Below, one piece after another: positions 34,701 through 48,200 of a DNA stretch of 64,000 nt. Under the pieces are notes generated by a model, which saw nothing but the letters and a program-made list of their open reading frames with translations, did not search any database and was not told the DNA's origin. Position 1 is the stretch's first letter. Each line of letters opens with the position of its first letter. Origin of the DNA: Chara braunii. Lineage: Eukaryota; Streptophyta; Charophyceae; Charales; Characeae. A program made the position numbers and the translations under genes. The stretch is taken from NCBI GenBank assembly GCA_003427395.1, contig BFEA01000293.1, forward strand, positions 235,410-299,409, given 5' to 3'.

Positions 34701-35540
34701 TAAAATATTTAAAAAAAAAGTTTAGTCGCCAAAGACTGACAAACGAGGAAAAGGAACGGCCGGTACCGCTCCGGCTCCACTGACGACAAAACCGTGGGGT
34801 TTAGCTCCACAGGGCCCTCAACCCCGCGGTTCCTTCGCGCCACTCCCACGCTCCCGCACCGTCGCTTGTTGGCGTCGACCCCCAAATCTCCCCAACGAAA
34901 ATCCGACATCATAACCAAATAATGCTAGGCCTAAGGTCGAGTCTGGTACTTGCGGACACCTATATAAGTCGGTATCACGTGTCGCGTAAGTCGCCTAAAC
35001 GTTCCACAACCACACATCAGCCTACAAACCAACCTCACGGTCGTCAACCTTCCACGTCCACCGTGCAGCTATACAGAGTCGTGATGCTGTCGACGTCCAC
35101 ACCGGCCTTCGTACGTACGCTCATGTCACGGTCAAGCATATCAATAAAAAAATAAAATATCTTTTAATCCTAAATTAATCAGAACTAAAAATTTTAGTCG
35201 GCAACCGCGCCGCATCTATAATCATCAACAAGAAAATAGATCGCGTGCGCCTTAAGTATGCGCGCCCACACACTCTTTACTCTATTCAACCATTTCATCT
35301 GTGCAAAGAACAGGCACAACCGTGCCTCACGCGGCGTACTCAGACTGTAATAAAAAATTGTTCTCTATCACGTGCAAAAACCAGGGCGCCCCTTGTAAGG
35401 GTATTCGCGCCAATGTCGCGGAGGGCCGGGAGCAAGGTATGCCCGGTACACCGCGGAGGGCCGGGGCACCGCACCCTCCGACAACGTACCTCAATAATCT
35501 CTGCCTCTATACCCTTGTAAGGGTATTCACACCGACGTCG
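31758..35540 (-). mobile_element. Diverged LTR of the same family (part 2)
   Basis: LTR homology resumes after the mitochondrial insert (CTACAGGTTGCGATCCCGC matches position 767 onward). It is collinear with 770-3,840 of the 3' LTR through the GTAAGTC-containing block (32,258-32,310), the ~170-bp sub-repeats (33,200-33,880) and the CCCTCAACCCCGCGGTTCC block (34,811). After about 34,870 similarity is weak. The end is uncertain and is placed after the second CTTGTAAGGGTATTC (35,513). Open frames here do not correspond to recognised proteins. Confidence 0.6.
33007..33063. repeat. Perfect 21-bp inverted repeat (hairpin)
   Basis: Arms 33,007-33,027 and 33,043-33,063 are perfect reverse complements (left arm GATAGCACCGC ... 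CCAAACC) around a 15-nt A-rich loop. The related LTRs show no such hairpin at the equivalent place, so it was gained here. It is repeated at 43,921-43,977 in the duplicated segment. Confidence 0.9.
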
Positions 35541-35600
35541 CAGAGGGCCGAGGCACCGTGCCCTCCGACAACGTACCTCAATATTCTCTGCCTCCAAAGG
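35389..35600. repeat. ~124-bp tandem repeat, 1.7 copies
   Basis: CCTTGTAAGGGTATTC followed by GTCGC(G/A)GAGGGCCG, CCCTCCGACAACGTACCTCA and CTCTGCCTC recurs from about 35,389 and 35,513. The copy in the duplicated segment is at 46,303-46,514. Confidence 0.75.
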
Positions 35601-36054
35601 TCCGCCTGAACTCTGGCGGAGCTCCCACAATCAATGAGCAACATAAGGGGCGACATAAGGTCCCGCTAATCACAATCATGGCACAGTCTTGGTCAAAGTG
35701 GGACTCCACCATCTGTCTTCCCCTCATATAAGCCTGGCAGAAATAGTAAGAAAAAGTCGAGGAGACAAAGTTCCGCATGAATTCAAGAGGAGCTCCCGCA
35801 ATCGATGGGCAGCATAAGCTCCCGCTAATCACAATCGCGACAAACTCTGGTTAGAGTGGGACTCTACCAACTATCTTCCCCTCACATAAGCCTTACGCAA
35901 ATGGTAAGAAAAATTCGAGGGAAAACAATTATCTTGGACTCTCAAGGAAGTAGGGGTCATTCAAACTCTGATTGAGGAGGTATTTGAGGTGAGCAACATA
36001 CCGCAACAATAGAGTAGTTGAAGTCCTCGGAAGTAATATAACCGGATAATAATC

Positions 36055-36142
36055 CTCATCTATTCCGTAATGTTGATTTTATTACTTCCTCACAACAATG
36101 CTCATTTATTCCGAAATGTTGCTTTTATTACTTCCTCACAAC
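36055..36142. repeat. ~45-bp tandem duplication
   Basis: Two units carry CTCAT(C/T)TATTCCG(T/A)AATGTTG followed by TTTTATTACTTCCTCACAAC. The surrounding 35,640-37,120 has no supported gene and includes G-rich stretches on the plus strand. Confidence 0.7.
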
Positions 36143-37119
36143 GGGTAACCTGCGTACAAGCCATGCGCAAAGACACCGGCGCACACCCCCCTTCGGATGA
36201 TGCACGATAAGGATTACAAACAATGTCTGCGCACCACCTAAGGGATTCAGTCTATGGTTGTTGCATGCTTGATCTAGGTTATGAAAGGCTTGCCTGACGG
36301 TCCATAGGGTTGTCCGAGTGATTGCGAGGTTCTGTACCTGATAAACGAAAAAAATTAAAAGTTGTGACGATGCAAAGATGGTTCTGGGAGATAGAAATAG
36401 AGAATTGATTACCTTTGGGCTCTGGTTTGGGGGCATGGGCTACATGTATGATTCAATCAAGGACTCCGTTGGGGGATCGTAGGTAGGGCAAAACTTTGTT
36501 GGAGAATATCGGGGGGGGGGAACTTGTAGTAGGGTATGTTTTAGGGTTCCCATTTATAGAAGTAGAGGTGGGATAGGTTCCAATGGAGGATATCGTTGGG
36601 GAAACTGCCCTAAAGATTGTCTCAAGGGGCGAGGGTGGTCTGCTACATGCATGAATAATACGGTAAGATTATAATAGTCCAGAGTAGGTTTAGTTGATGA
36701 TAGGGGTGGGGGAGCGAGCGGTAGCCGTCAACCCACTGAGGGCGAAATCTAAAGATACTCTGAAGGATGATAAAAAATGACTACAAACCCAATTGATTAT
36801 AGAGGTAAGGGGAGCGGTCCTCTAATAAGAAAGGGTGGGTTCAAGAACATAAAATTCAAGATAATAATAAGAGGGATTTGATAATGATAAAGCTAAGATC
36901 TCTCTAACAACGCAAAAAAAAGGGTTCACCTATGAGACTTGTAATAGAATGTCTACCCCTAGTGCTCGAAGAACCCGTATGACAAGGCTCGTTCCAACTA
37001 TGCTTCAATCATATCTGGGGAGGGAGGTGAGGATCTGCTTAGCCTTTATGATTATGACCACTATCCAGCCAGGTCACTAGAAAAGGATGATGATCCTAAG
37101 TGGTAACAACACTAAGGTA

Positions 37120-40100
37120 GGACTTGGGAGCAGGGATGCGTTGTTGGTGCGAATACCCTGACAAGGGAATCCGCCCTGGGTTTTTGCAAGTGACAGGAAG
37201 TAAGTTTAAAAGTCTAAATGTACCGTGCGAGTCGCGACTAAGTCTGTGGGTTACCCTAATGGGGTGGTTGACTAGAGTAGAGCATGAGTGGGCGCGCAGT
37301 CTTAAGGCGCACGTGTGATTCCTCCGTTTGATTAAGCGGCCGACTTAGTTGGCCGGCCTGAATTTTTGTTACTAGGAATAAAAGGTCTGTTTTTATTTAG
37401 GACGGTTGGCCACTGGTAGGCCGATGTACGAGGTGGGGCGTAAGGTAGCCACAATGCGAGAGGGCAAGCTAGCTCGAGGCCTAGTGACGGCGTGCTTAGT
37501 TAGGGGTAGGAATGAGGGCCGGGCTGATTTCCTAGGCCTAGGGACTGCGCAACACTTGTTTATATGAGATACCGCACGCGCTGGGCCCAGGCTATTGCTT
37601 AGCCCTATAGGTTATGGTACTGGACTTACACAGCGGAGGTGCGGGGATCGAGGCCAACGAGGGTCATGAGGGAGCGGCGGAGCAAAACGAAGGAAACTGA
37701 TGGGTTGAGGGCCCAAGAAAGGGGTTATCCCCATCAATTTTGTTCGCTAGACTGGCGAGGTGCCAAAAATTCTCACTACTTAATTTAGGATGCTTTATGT
37801 CGGTTTTTATATATTTCTTTTGTTTTTTTTTTCTGATTTTTTTTTGTTTACGCTTTTGTTTTTCTCTCCGCTGATATTCATCTCGGGGCTTAGACCCGCA
37901 TTTGAGGCCAGGTGACAGGGCGTCACAGGTAAGACCAGGCACTTTGGATTGACTAGGGCTGCTCAGGCCGCAATAGTGCCTTGGGGTGCCACCATGGCTG
38001 AAGTCCTTCGGGACATCCATTAAAGTTGGAGCGATACAAAGGAGATTAGCATAGCCTCTGGGCAAAGGTATCGCGTATAAATGTCGAGAGTGCCCAATGA
38101 TTCAGGCTTTCCAATTGTGTGCTCTCTCTCTGCTAAGGCGGTATCTGGCTGGGCGCTAGACAAGCCGGTCGAAGGGGAAGGCGGCGGTGAGGTAAGACAG
38201 GAAAGCAGGAAGCGACGAGCAGAGAAGGAGAGGAGTCGGAGTGAACGGACAAGATGAATTTGGACGAGCTTTTGCGTTAAATTCGTTTGAAGGGAAGAAT
38301 TACGGAGGCATGGGCGGTGCGCTGCAGCATCGTTCGTTATCATAGCGGGCGGAACTGGCGGATGAGCACGTACGTACTCCGTGATGGATTTCGGTTTGCC
38401 ATGACTACAGTCCCGCAGTCAGATTCGATCAACAACCATCGACCATCTGGGCTGGCACGCAACGGAGGATAGAGTGCGAAGGTAGCATCAGGAGGATGAA
38501 CCTAGGCGTTGAAACGCGCCAGGTACATACAAAACAAGGAAAGCAACGAAGGAAGGAGAAGGGAGTGCATCCCACTCGATTCTCAATAGAATCGAGCGGG
38601 GGAAACTGCTAAACAGGGGTTCTTGCCCACTGCGATTTCAACAAGGACGCCAGTTTGGCCGACGGATAGCTGGGTTCAATGATATGTAAGTAGCGGGGAG
38701 GCTATGGTGGAGATGAGCGAGGGAGAGCGGGGAGGCGCTGATGTCATCCGTTCCGAGATAAAAGTGGGGCAAGGAGCGAAGTGACCGGGGGAGGTTTCAA
38801 TCATGGCGAAGTGTTTGCTGAAGTTAGTTGACTGATTGGGTTAGTAAGGTAGGAGGTTAGTGAGAAGTTGGGTGCGTCGAGAGATGGCGGGGAGATGATC
38901 GAGGCGCAGTGAAAAAAGGATAACTCACGCAATTCTTGTCAGAGTCAAGCAAGGGAGGAGTTTAGATGGGGATTTTAAGGGCGGGCGATCCCGACTATGA
39001 TGGTAGTTTGAGTGGACAATTAGTAGGTAAGGTGTTAGTAGAAAAGTGGGGTGCGCCGAGGGAATGGCGAAGCGACATTTTGGGACGAATGTGACGATGA
39101 ATTTTTCCGTGTTTTCTGGAGTAAATTCATTCAGTATCCTATTTCCTACTTTGTGTTCTCTAACGATCATCGTACTCATTACCTTTGATTCCTAAGCGGT
39201 GGTTGCCTTCATTGTTCGCCTAGTTCGTTCGTGTGGCTGAAGTCTTAGATCGGGACTCCTCCATCGGGTCGGGTGCCAATTCGCATGCTCGCAAGGCTAG
39301 TCGTAGCCAGTGGACATTGAGTCTGGCCTGAGTAGCGGGATAACTAACCCGCACCCTGGCCTCTGAATGGCAAACGAGGGAGAGGGGAACCCTTCCTTGC
39401 TGCATGACGGATGAACCACAGTAGGAAGCTAGACAACGGGATCGAATCGCTTGCCTCGTGCCGCATGAGACTATGTACCAGAGGGAGATTCACTCAGAGT
39501 TTTCGTGTTCTGCCGGGGAAGATGGTCGTGGGATGGTCACTTACCTGATGGTCTGAGTGTTACCCATCCGCGATGCGAAGTTGAAGGCTTGCCTACTGGC
39601 CGACTGGCTGCTCATTCGGCGGGGGCATTGCCAGCTTGAGGGTGCGGACCTACCCGTTGACCTGTGCGCAGGCTATACAGCGGAGTGAAGTAGCTACGGA
39701 CGAACGACTGAGCTTACTAGAGACTACATAAGTAGTTCTGAATGCACTTGACCATTACACGGTCAGCCGGGCCACGCTGCCGCTCCGCTGCAGAGAGAGG
39801 GGGGAGAGCATTTACCAGGGAGTCGGGGAGGGAAGATTTGGCCATGAACCTATCCCCGTTCTGGATGAAGGTTCGTTCGCTCTTGCTCATTCTGTCACTG
39901 GAGGTAGTATGAGGGCAGACGAGCGATTGGAAGCTTACCTTCTTGGTCGGTGCATACTAGCGGGTGAGTCATCCAACTTGGCTCAATGCATCGACGAAAG
40001 CAGCATCCCTCCACTTTTTCTGCGCATGGTCGACGACGGTGCATACGTTCTTAATCTAGCAGCGGTGATTCTCCTCACGATCTGCTGGAGCTCCACCCTG

Positions 40101-40300
40101 ATTTTGCACATCCGATTGGTGGTAGCAGCGTGGGGCCAGCTGCAGGGCTGGAAGCTTATTTGTTGGGTGGTGTGTTCGGGTGGAACACGCGGTCTGTTTT
40201 GCTCGTTCGAGCCGTTGGAAGTAGCGCGAAGCCAGCCGTGCGGTCGAAAGTTTACCAGAAGGCCGTGCGTTAGGAGTGAGACCACAGTCTGCAGCCGCGA
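37120..40300 (+). mobile_element. Inverted LTR-family copy
   Basis: Read as reverse complement, this region follows the same LTR order. GTGCGAATACCCTGACAAGG (37,145) mirrors the CTTGTAAGGGTATTCGC end motif; CTCGATTCT/AGAATCGAG (38,577) mirrors the sub-repeat hairpin; 38,690-38,960 mirrors the CGCCAT(C/A)TCTCGACGCAC block; and 39,540-39,580 mirrors the GGATGAGCAACACACTGG...ATCAGGTAAG block at 1,780. With the LTR at 27,271-35,540 it forms a head-to-head inverted pair separated by about 1.6 kb. Identity is low and the right boundary is uncertain. Confidence 0.5.
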
Positions 40301-40329
40301 AACCGAAGGTTGTTGATCACCGTGCAGCA

Positions 40330-41070
40330 GCGGCCTGAAGGGCTGAGTATTAAAGTTGGGGAGACTCGCCTGCTGGCATGGTGCTGGCTGCTACTGACCA
40401 CTACGACCGGCTGCTGCATCTGTGGACTGTGCACAAACTGCTGCGTCTGTGGGTTGTGCACAGACCGCTGCTGCGTACTATGCGCAAACTACTATGGCTG
40501 CAGACTGTATCCTAACTGCTGCTGTGGGCTACGCACAGTTTGCTACTGCATTTGTTGGTCACTGCAAGATGCTGCTGCCGTCGTTGACTGGACACGGCTG
40601 CTGGTTCTGATTGGTTGCGCATAGACGGTTGCTGTTGTTTTTTACTACGCAGACTACTGCCAACTGGTTGACTGCTGCTGCCGCTGCATACTACAGCATA
40701 CTGTTGCTGGCCACTGTGTACTACCGCTGTGTACGAACTGTGGCTGCGCTTGGCAACCACGCTGCGTATTACAATTGGTTGCTGACCGCAGGCCTACAAC
40801 TGCGGTTGACTGTGTACGAGCTGTAGCTGCGTCCATTTGACTATGCACAATACTTTTGACTACAGTGCGCAGGCCTACAGCTGCGGTTAACTGGGCACGA
40901 GCTGCAGCTGCGTCTATTGACTATGCACGATACTTCTGACTACGGTGTGTAGACCTACAGTTGCGGATGATTGTGCACAACTGCTACTGTTTTGGATGGG
41001 CACAACTGCTGCTGTTGGTTGATTGGGTGTGGACTACTGCTACAGGTTGTTGTTGATTACGCACAAGCTT
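40330..41070. repeat. CTG/CTA-rich degenerate minisatellite
   Basis: Dense, irregular repeats of GCACAAACTGCTGC, TGTGGGTTGTGCAC, GACTGCTGCTG and CTATGCAC(A/G)ATACTTCTGAC-type units. Frames through it are Cys/Ala-rich artefacts. The second copy is at 51,244-51,984. Confidence 0.7.
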
Positions 41071-41639
41071 CCCTAAACCCAACTTCTTTTATTTCCAAGA
41101 TCCGCAAAGAAACTTTGTGTCACGTATCTCCATACTTCTCCGCGGTCTCGCCAATTACTATCACATAGCAGACTCGAAGCGCCAATGCATAGCTAGATTG
41201 TCATATATACTTCACCATTCTTTGGCTATGGTATATGCTGCCAAATTTAAGCTTCGCTCACGGGCTAAGGTCTTTGCTATAGCAGGCAAAGACCTAAAGA
41301 AACCACGCAATGGCTGGTAACCACGTGCCGAAATCCGGACTCCCAGCTCGCTCTTTCGAGCCACATTTCTTCGTAAAGGCTGGTGACTGCTGCTAACCGC
41401 CGCTAAGTACTGCTGCTGTATCTAAGGACTGTTACAGGCTGCTGTGCGGCCGCGACTGAATCACGAGAAACGGATATGTCATCCTGGGACGTGTACGGTG
41501 AGGTTGTTTACTGATTAACCGGAGTTTGCAAGGAACAGATACTGGAATCGGAGGTTGAAGCAGTGAGGCTTGGTCCTTGAGTGGGGCTCGGGAGTCTAAG
41601 ATGTTATCCCTTAGGGGATTACACTGCCCCTTGACACAA

Positions 41640-41870
41640 TATACTCATGTCAGAGCCCAGGGATGTGCACTGCTTGTCACTGTGTATGTGTCACTGTGCA
41701 CCGTGCGTCCGTGTCAATGTGTCAATGTATGTCAGTGTCAGTGTCTGCTGCGTCTGTGCACCATGTTTCACTGTGCGTTTTCGCTGTGCACTGCGCGTCA
41801 CCGAGCACTATGTGTCTGTCTGTACACACGCAACTGTCTGTGTGTTGTGAGTACGGGACATCCAGGGAGG
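41640..41870. repeat. GTGTCACTGTGCACC-type degenerate repeat
   Basis: Irregular repeats of TGTCACTGTGCACCGTGCG and TGTGTCAATGT resemble, in motif, the 41-bp array at 59,040-59,700. The second copy is at 52,554-52,784. Confidence 0.7.
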
Positions 41871-41961
41871 TCCAAGGCTGCGTGCGCGTGAACAAACATG
41901 TCGGAAATGCAGTCGTTCAAGACAAGTCTGGATCGTGTTCGTGACTCCGTTATTTCACACC

Positions 41962-42227
41962 CAGACGTAAAGTAACTTTTGGTGTTGGACCTCACGATCG
42001 TGTCACGCAGGAGTTTCTTTTTGTTACTTTACGCAATACCAACTCCAACCGTGCGTGCGTACTATACCTCTCGCGACTCCCTACGACAGGTTAGGGTCCC
42101 GCGAGGTACAACATAGCTCCACCTGAGGGAGCTGTCACCATCCCTTAGGTGGGCGTATCCCTGCTGAGCTACTGACCCACGTGCGAAGGCTTTTACATGC
42201 AGTCGCAGAGGTAGGTCAGCCGAGGGC
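41962..42227 (-). mobile_element. LTR 3'-end fragment, first copy (truncated at the N)
   Basis: GTCACGCAGGAGTT onward matches LTR positions about 9,187-9,432 (for example CTACGACAGG, GGGCGTATCCC, GAGCTACTGACCCACGTGCG, CAGCCGAGGGC). A hairpin CGTAAAGTAAC/GTTACTTTACG (about 41,967 and 42,032) overlaps the breakpoint. It is cut by the N at 42,228; the full version continues in the second copy. Confidence 0.65.
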
Positions 42228-42228
42228 N
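42228..42228. other. Single N at the junction of the 10.9-kb repeats
   Basis: The N falls exactly where copy 1 stops (CGAGGGC) and copy 2 begins (TGAGCTAATTACGACC). It is the likely scaffold join. Confidence 0.95.
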
Positions 42229-45200
42229 TGAGCTAATTACGACCATTGAACAAACTTGGTGGACAAACACAATTTATGTGAAGCTAAAGTAGCAGCTGCT
42301 TGAGCATTTGACAAACTAACACCATCCATTTCAAAAACAATTTGTCATTGGGGAAACACGAGCAATCCAACCTGTAGGGTTTCATTTTCCTTTTCTCATC
42401 CTTACTTCTGTAGGTTTGCCGGTAATAGGAATATCTGAAAACACTCTCACCCATATTTTACCATTTCTCCGAAATTTCCTTGTGATGGCACAACGCGCTG
42501 CTTCAGTTCCTTGATATGATATGCGACCTGCTTCACAACTTTTAAGACCAAGTTCACCGAGAATGAGTTGAGTCAATTCTCATATATGAATCATCCTTCG
42601 GCTTTAAATATCAAATAAGAGTGGCCTCTACTTCCCATTGCGCCTTTGGCTCCACTCTGACGATAGATCAGACGAGAAGCGTGTTGCGGTTCTACAGGTT
42701 GCGATCCCGCTTGCCACCTTTCTGTTGGAACAGGATCTAGACTTAAGAGTAAGAGGCGCAGAAAGAGGGGTTTCGGACTCTCGAGATACAAAAGAAGGAC
42801 AAACTCAACTCCCAGAAGAGGGCCTTGTTGCCTTAATGAGCCTGAGGGCCCCACAATAATGGTAAAAAAATGCACAACAGCTTGGTTAACTGAAATCAAA
42901 CTTTCGGTAGGCAGCTTCCTGACGGTCTTCCAACTCGCAACAAAAACCCCTTTTCAACAACTCACTCACTCCGTTGAGCTTGCGACCTGAATTGTATTGG
43001 CCACATGTAAGCCTACAAGTTCGTAGCACTCCTGTGGCTATCTTGAGCGACACTCTGACCAACAACTAAGCTTGTCTCTCGCGGCTAGTTTGCTACTGTC
43101 ATAAGGTGAGCGTCATACTCGCCAATAGGTAGATATGCAAGCCTTGCGGCTGCCTCTACGCTACTTCACACAACGTGATGGGAAACACCCTAACCACCAG
43201 GTAAGTCTTCAATTATGCGACTGACCTTACGCCTGCCAGGTAATTATTTCCCAACCTCCTTTCTCCCCACTTACACACGCTTTTCCTAGTTGTTCTGACT
43301 CAACTTCATCTCGAATACACTTGCTCATAGCCTGTGTCAGGTCCATACACTCCTAACCACACTTCCAAGATGGCGGCCACAAATAGTAACACGAGCTGGC
43401 TATAAGGTGTTGTCACAACAAAACACAACACTAGGAAGACTAAGACTTAATTTCCGGGGGCCAACGCAAACATAAGCACCGAGTGAGGCAGGGGTATGAT
43501 CACCAACCCCAACGATCGTACCCGGTGACACATTTTTATCGTAACGGCTACTACTGCCCCTATGCCACTGCAACCACGATAGGGAGCACGAAAGTTATCT
43601 AGGCTATTAAAAACGTTGTAGTCGGAACCATGAGCTCGCCCAATGTGACAAGAATCATAATCATGAGGAACGATACTGGGATGAGGAACACAGGATCAAC
43701 ATGACAGTGGTGCCTCAACACGCAGTCAGAGTCGCCCTATCACTCGCCTTTCATGTACGTATTCCTCTCTCCTATTCTCTTTCTCTCCCATCCTACGAAA
43801 GCCTTTGCTTTGTTATTCTTCTTTCCCCCCCTCACCTCAACTAATCCTCAATGCACCTAACTCTTAACTCGGTGTAATACAGTTATTACAGTTGCCCATA
43901 CAACGACTACAAGGACGACCGATAGCACCGCAATCCAAACCAACAACAAAAGAATAGGTTTGGATTGCGGTGCTATCCTTATATTCTAAGAATTTCTTTC
44001 GTAAAAGTTATCCGGTCCCAACTTTACATAGCAATAAGATCAAGACCTTACTACTAGAACTAACACTCTTACCAATTTCACAATACCAAAGAAACCCCAC
44101 CTACAATTTTGTTTCACCCGATTTAATAGAGAATCGAGTGAAATCACTACTTCCTATTCTCGCCATATCCACTAACACCATAGCTCAGCGCACGTCTTTC
44201 CTCTACTAACTTCAAACTCCATAACTTACTACTAAATCCAACATTGGATTTGGATTCGCTTGCCTCCAAAACCCCAGGTTAGAGTCCTCCCTTCCTCAAA
44301 TCCGCAGAGACGCGAGTAAGATAAACGTTTCTTTACCTGACCAAATCTGCTCCCGCTGCCTCTCCGCACACCATTTCACTCTCATACCCCCCCTTTTTAA
44401 TAACTTTACCGCCGTTTCGACTTCACCAACGATTTCCCGTTGGCCTAAAACCTCACCCTAGCATCTTTTTCCGCCTATTTCCATGAAGGAACGGGCCTGA
44501 CCATATCTGCTCACTTTCTCTCTCCGCACACCATTTCACTCTTATACCCCCCTTTTTATTAACTTTACCGTTATTCCGACTTCACCAACGATTTCGCCTT
44601 GGCCTAGAACCTCACCTTAGCATATTTTCCCGCCTATTTCCATGAAAGAACGAACGGGCTATACGATCTGTACTCCCACCGTAGCTGCCTCTCTCCTCGT
44701 CGCTGCGTCCCAATCTGCTTCGCGCGCCCTTCACGATTTTCGCATCCAAATTCAGCTAGGGCTGGCTGACTTCTCCTCCTCATTCGTTTCGTCACTTTTC
44801 TCAACCATTCGATATTAGCGTTGCGCCTCATAGCAGAACCCGCGGCCAGTTATCTGCGCTTCTTAACACTGCTAACTCTCCTGCTGAAACTTCGGAGTGG
44901 ACCGAGCTACTAGGCGACTTGGTAAGTCTTTCGGCGCTGTACCCTGATCCGACGAACGACTTGCTTGGCAGTCTCGACGCGGGCCACCACTCGACTTTTT
45001 CTCTGGCCTCACTCCGTTCAAACACAGATCACCGACTTTCGAGTCCAATCGGGCATGCTCACACTCAAAACTCTCACAGCACGTTTTGGGTTGGTAAGCG
45101 GTACACCTACAGTAGGGCCCTTAGGTCTCCACACAGCCAGCTAATTGCGGAGTCGAAAGCTCGGCCCCTACCGAAAAAAGTCTCTTGTGACCCGCAACTT

Positions 45201-48200
45201 GCCACAGCGTTGCTGTGACCTCCCTACAGTGTCCTGGGTCACCTGCGCCCAACTATAGTCCCGTCTGTCGTGTCCCAACGGGCACGCTCGCACTCAAGCC
45301 TCCCACGGTAGATGGCGGGGGCGGACTATACTTCCACCACGACCCCTGCCACTCTTGTGTTGCAGCCCCACAGGCTCGCCCAAAGTATTCTTTAATTCCT
45401 TATCACTATAAAATGTCGATGCTCTTCAAAATGGGAGGCGAGAAAAACCACGACCACAGACCCCACCGCTCTCACGCCCGTTGACCTCTTCGGTCTGACT
45501 TTCCACGACGTGCGTAGGGGAGTTCTGCCCGCACCCTGGATATGTGCAGGTCCAAACGGCCCCTAAAACCGGTGCCGCGCCCTACGAAAAAGAGTAATAA
45601 TAATACAAAAATAATAAAATATTTAAAAAAAAAGTTTAGTCGCCAAAGACTGACAAACGAGGAAAAGGAACGGCCGGTACCGCTCCGGCTCCACTGACGA
45701 CAAAACCGTGGGGTTTAGCTCCACAGGGCCCTCAACCCCGCGGTTCCTTCGCGCCACTCCCACGCTCCCGCACCGTCGCTTGTTGGCGTCGACCCCCAAA
45801 TCTCCCCAACGAAAATCCGACATCATAACCAAATAATGCTAGGCCTAAGGTCGAGTCTGGTACTTGCGGACACCTATATAAGTCGGTATCACGTGTCGCG
45901 TAAGTCGCCTAAACGTTCCACAACCACACATCAGCCTACAAACCAACCTCACGGTCGTCAACCTTCCACGTCCACCGTGCAGCTATACAGAGTCGTGATG
46001 CTGTCGACGTCCACACCGGCCTTCGTACGTACGCTCATGTCACGGTCAAGCATATCAATAAAAAAATAAAATATCTTTTAATCCTAAATTAATCAGAACT
46101 AAAAATTTTAGTCGGCAACCGCGCCGCATCTATAATCATCAACAAGAAAATAGATCGCGTGCGCCTTAAGTATGCGCGCCCACACACTCTTTACTCTATT
46201 CAACCATTTCATCTGTGCAAAGAACAGGCACAACCGTGCCTCACGCGGCGTACTCAGACTGTAATAAAAAATTGTTCTCTATCACGTGCAAAAACCAGGG
46301 CGCCCCTTGTAAGGGTATTCGCGCCAATGTCGCGGAGGGCCGGGAGCAAGGTATGCCCGGTACACCGCGGAGGGCCGGGGCACCGCACCCTCCGACAACG
46401 TACCTCAATAATCTCTGCCTCTATACCCTTGTAAGGGTATTCACACCGACGTCGCAGAGGGCCGAGGCACCGTGCCCTCCGACAACGTACCTCAATATTC
46501 TCTGCCTCCAAAGGTCCGCCTGAACTCTGGCGGAGCTCCCACAATCAATGAGCAACATAAGGGGCGACATAAGGTCCCGCTAATCACAATCATGGCACAG
46601 TCTTGGTCAAAGTGGGACTCCACCATCTGTCTTCCCCTCATATAAGCCTGGCAGAAATAGTAAGAAAAAGTCGAGGAGACAAAGTTCCGCATGAATTCAA
46701 GAGGAGCTCCCGCAATCGATGGGCAGCATAAGCTCCCGCTAATCACAATCGCGACAAACTCTGGTTAGAGTGGGACTCTACCAACTATCTTCCCCTCACA
46801 TAAGCCTTACGCAAATGGTAAGAAAAATTCGAGGGAAAACAATTATCTTGGACTCTCAAGGAAGTAGGGGTCATTCAAACTCTGATTGAGGAGGTATTTG
46901 AGGTGAGCAACATACCGCAACAATAGAGTAGTTGAAGTCCTCGGAAGTAATATAACCGGATAATAATCCTCATCTATTCCGTAATGTTGATTTTATTACT
47001 TCCTCACAACAATGCTCATTTATTCCGAAATGTTGCTTTTATTACTTCCTCACAACGGGTAACCTGCGTACAAGCCATGCGCAAAGACACCGGCGCACAC
47101 CCCCCTTCGGATGATGCACGATAAGGATTACAAACAATGTCTGCGCACCACCTAAGGGATTCAGTCTATGGTTGTTGCATGCTTGATCTAGGTTATGAAA
47201 GGCTTGCCTGACGGTCCATAGGGTTGTCCGAGTGATTGCGAGGTTCTGTACCTGATAAACGAAAAAAATTAAAAGTTGTGACGATGCAAAGATGGTTCTG
47301 GGAGATAGAAATAGAGAATTGATTACCTTTGGGCTCTGGTTTGGGGGCATGGGCTACATGTATGATTCAATCAAGGACTCCGTTGGGGGATCGTAGGTAG
47401 GGCAAAACTTTGTTGGAGAATATCGGGGGGGGGGAACTTGTAGTAGGGTATGTTTTAGGGTTCCCATTTATAGAAGTAGAGGTGGGATAGGTTCCAATGG
47501 AGGATATCGTTGGGGAAACTGCCCTAAAGATTGTCTCAAGGGGCGAGGGTGGTCTGCTACATGCATGAATAATACGGTAAGATTATAATAGTCCAGAGTA
47601 GGTTTAGTTGATGATAGGGGTGGGGGAGCGAGCGGTAGCCGTCAACCCACTGAGGGCGAAATCTAAAGATACTCTGAAGGATGATAAAAAATGACTACAA
47701 ACCCAATTGATTATAGAGGTAAGGGGAGCGGTCCTCTAATAAGAAAGGGTGGGTTCAAGAACATAAAATTCAAGATAATAATAAGAGGGATTTGATAATG
47801 ATAAAGCTAAGATCTCTCTAACAACGCAAAAAAAAGGGTTCACCTATGAGACTTGTAATAGAATGTCTACCCCTAGTGCTCGAAGAACCCGTATGACAAG
47901 GCTCGTTCCAACTATGCTTCAATCATATCTGGGGAGGGAGGTGAGGATCTGCTTAGCCTTTATGATTATGACCACTATCCAGCCAGGTCACTAGAAAAGG
48001 ATGATGATCCTAAGTGGTAACAACACTAAGGTAGGACTTGGGAGCAGGGATGCGTTGTTGGTGCGAATACCCTGACAAGGGAATCCGCCCTGGGTTTTTG
48101 CAAGTGACAGGAAGTAAGTTTAAAAGTCTAAATGTACCGTGCGAGTCGCGACTAAGTCTGTGGGTTACCCTAATGGGGTGGTTGACTAGAGTAGAGCATG

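Larger units (their letters stand above)
31315..42227. repeat. 10.9-kb segment, copy 1 (near-identical to 42,229-53,141)
   Basis: Copy 1 of a 10,913-bp direct repeat with a constant offset of 10,914. Every landmark recurs at that offset, and the only difference I noticed is T at 41,381 versus G at 52,295. The copies are separated by a single N at 42,228. Copy 1 has unique sequence on its left and copy 2 unique sequence on its right, the pattern expected of two overlapping contigs joined without merging. Confidence 0.95.

Noticed and set aside
39909-40624. Cys/Trp-rich frames in the CTG region
   Set aside because: Repeat-driven composition; many overlapping frames open on both strands.
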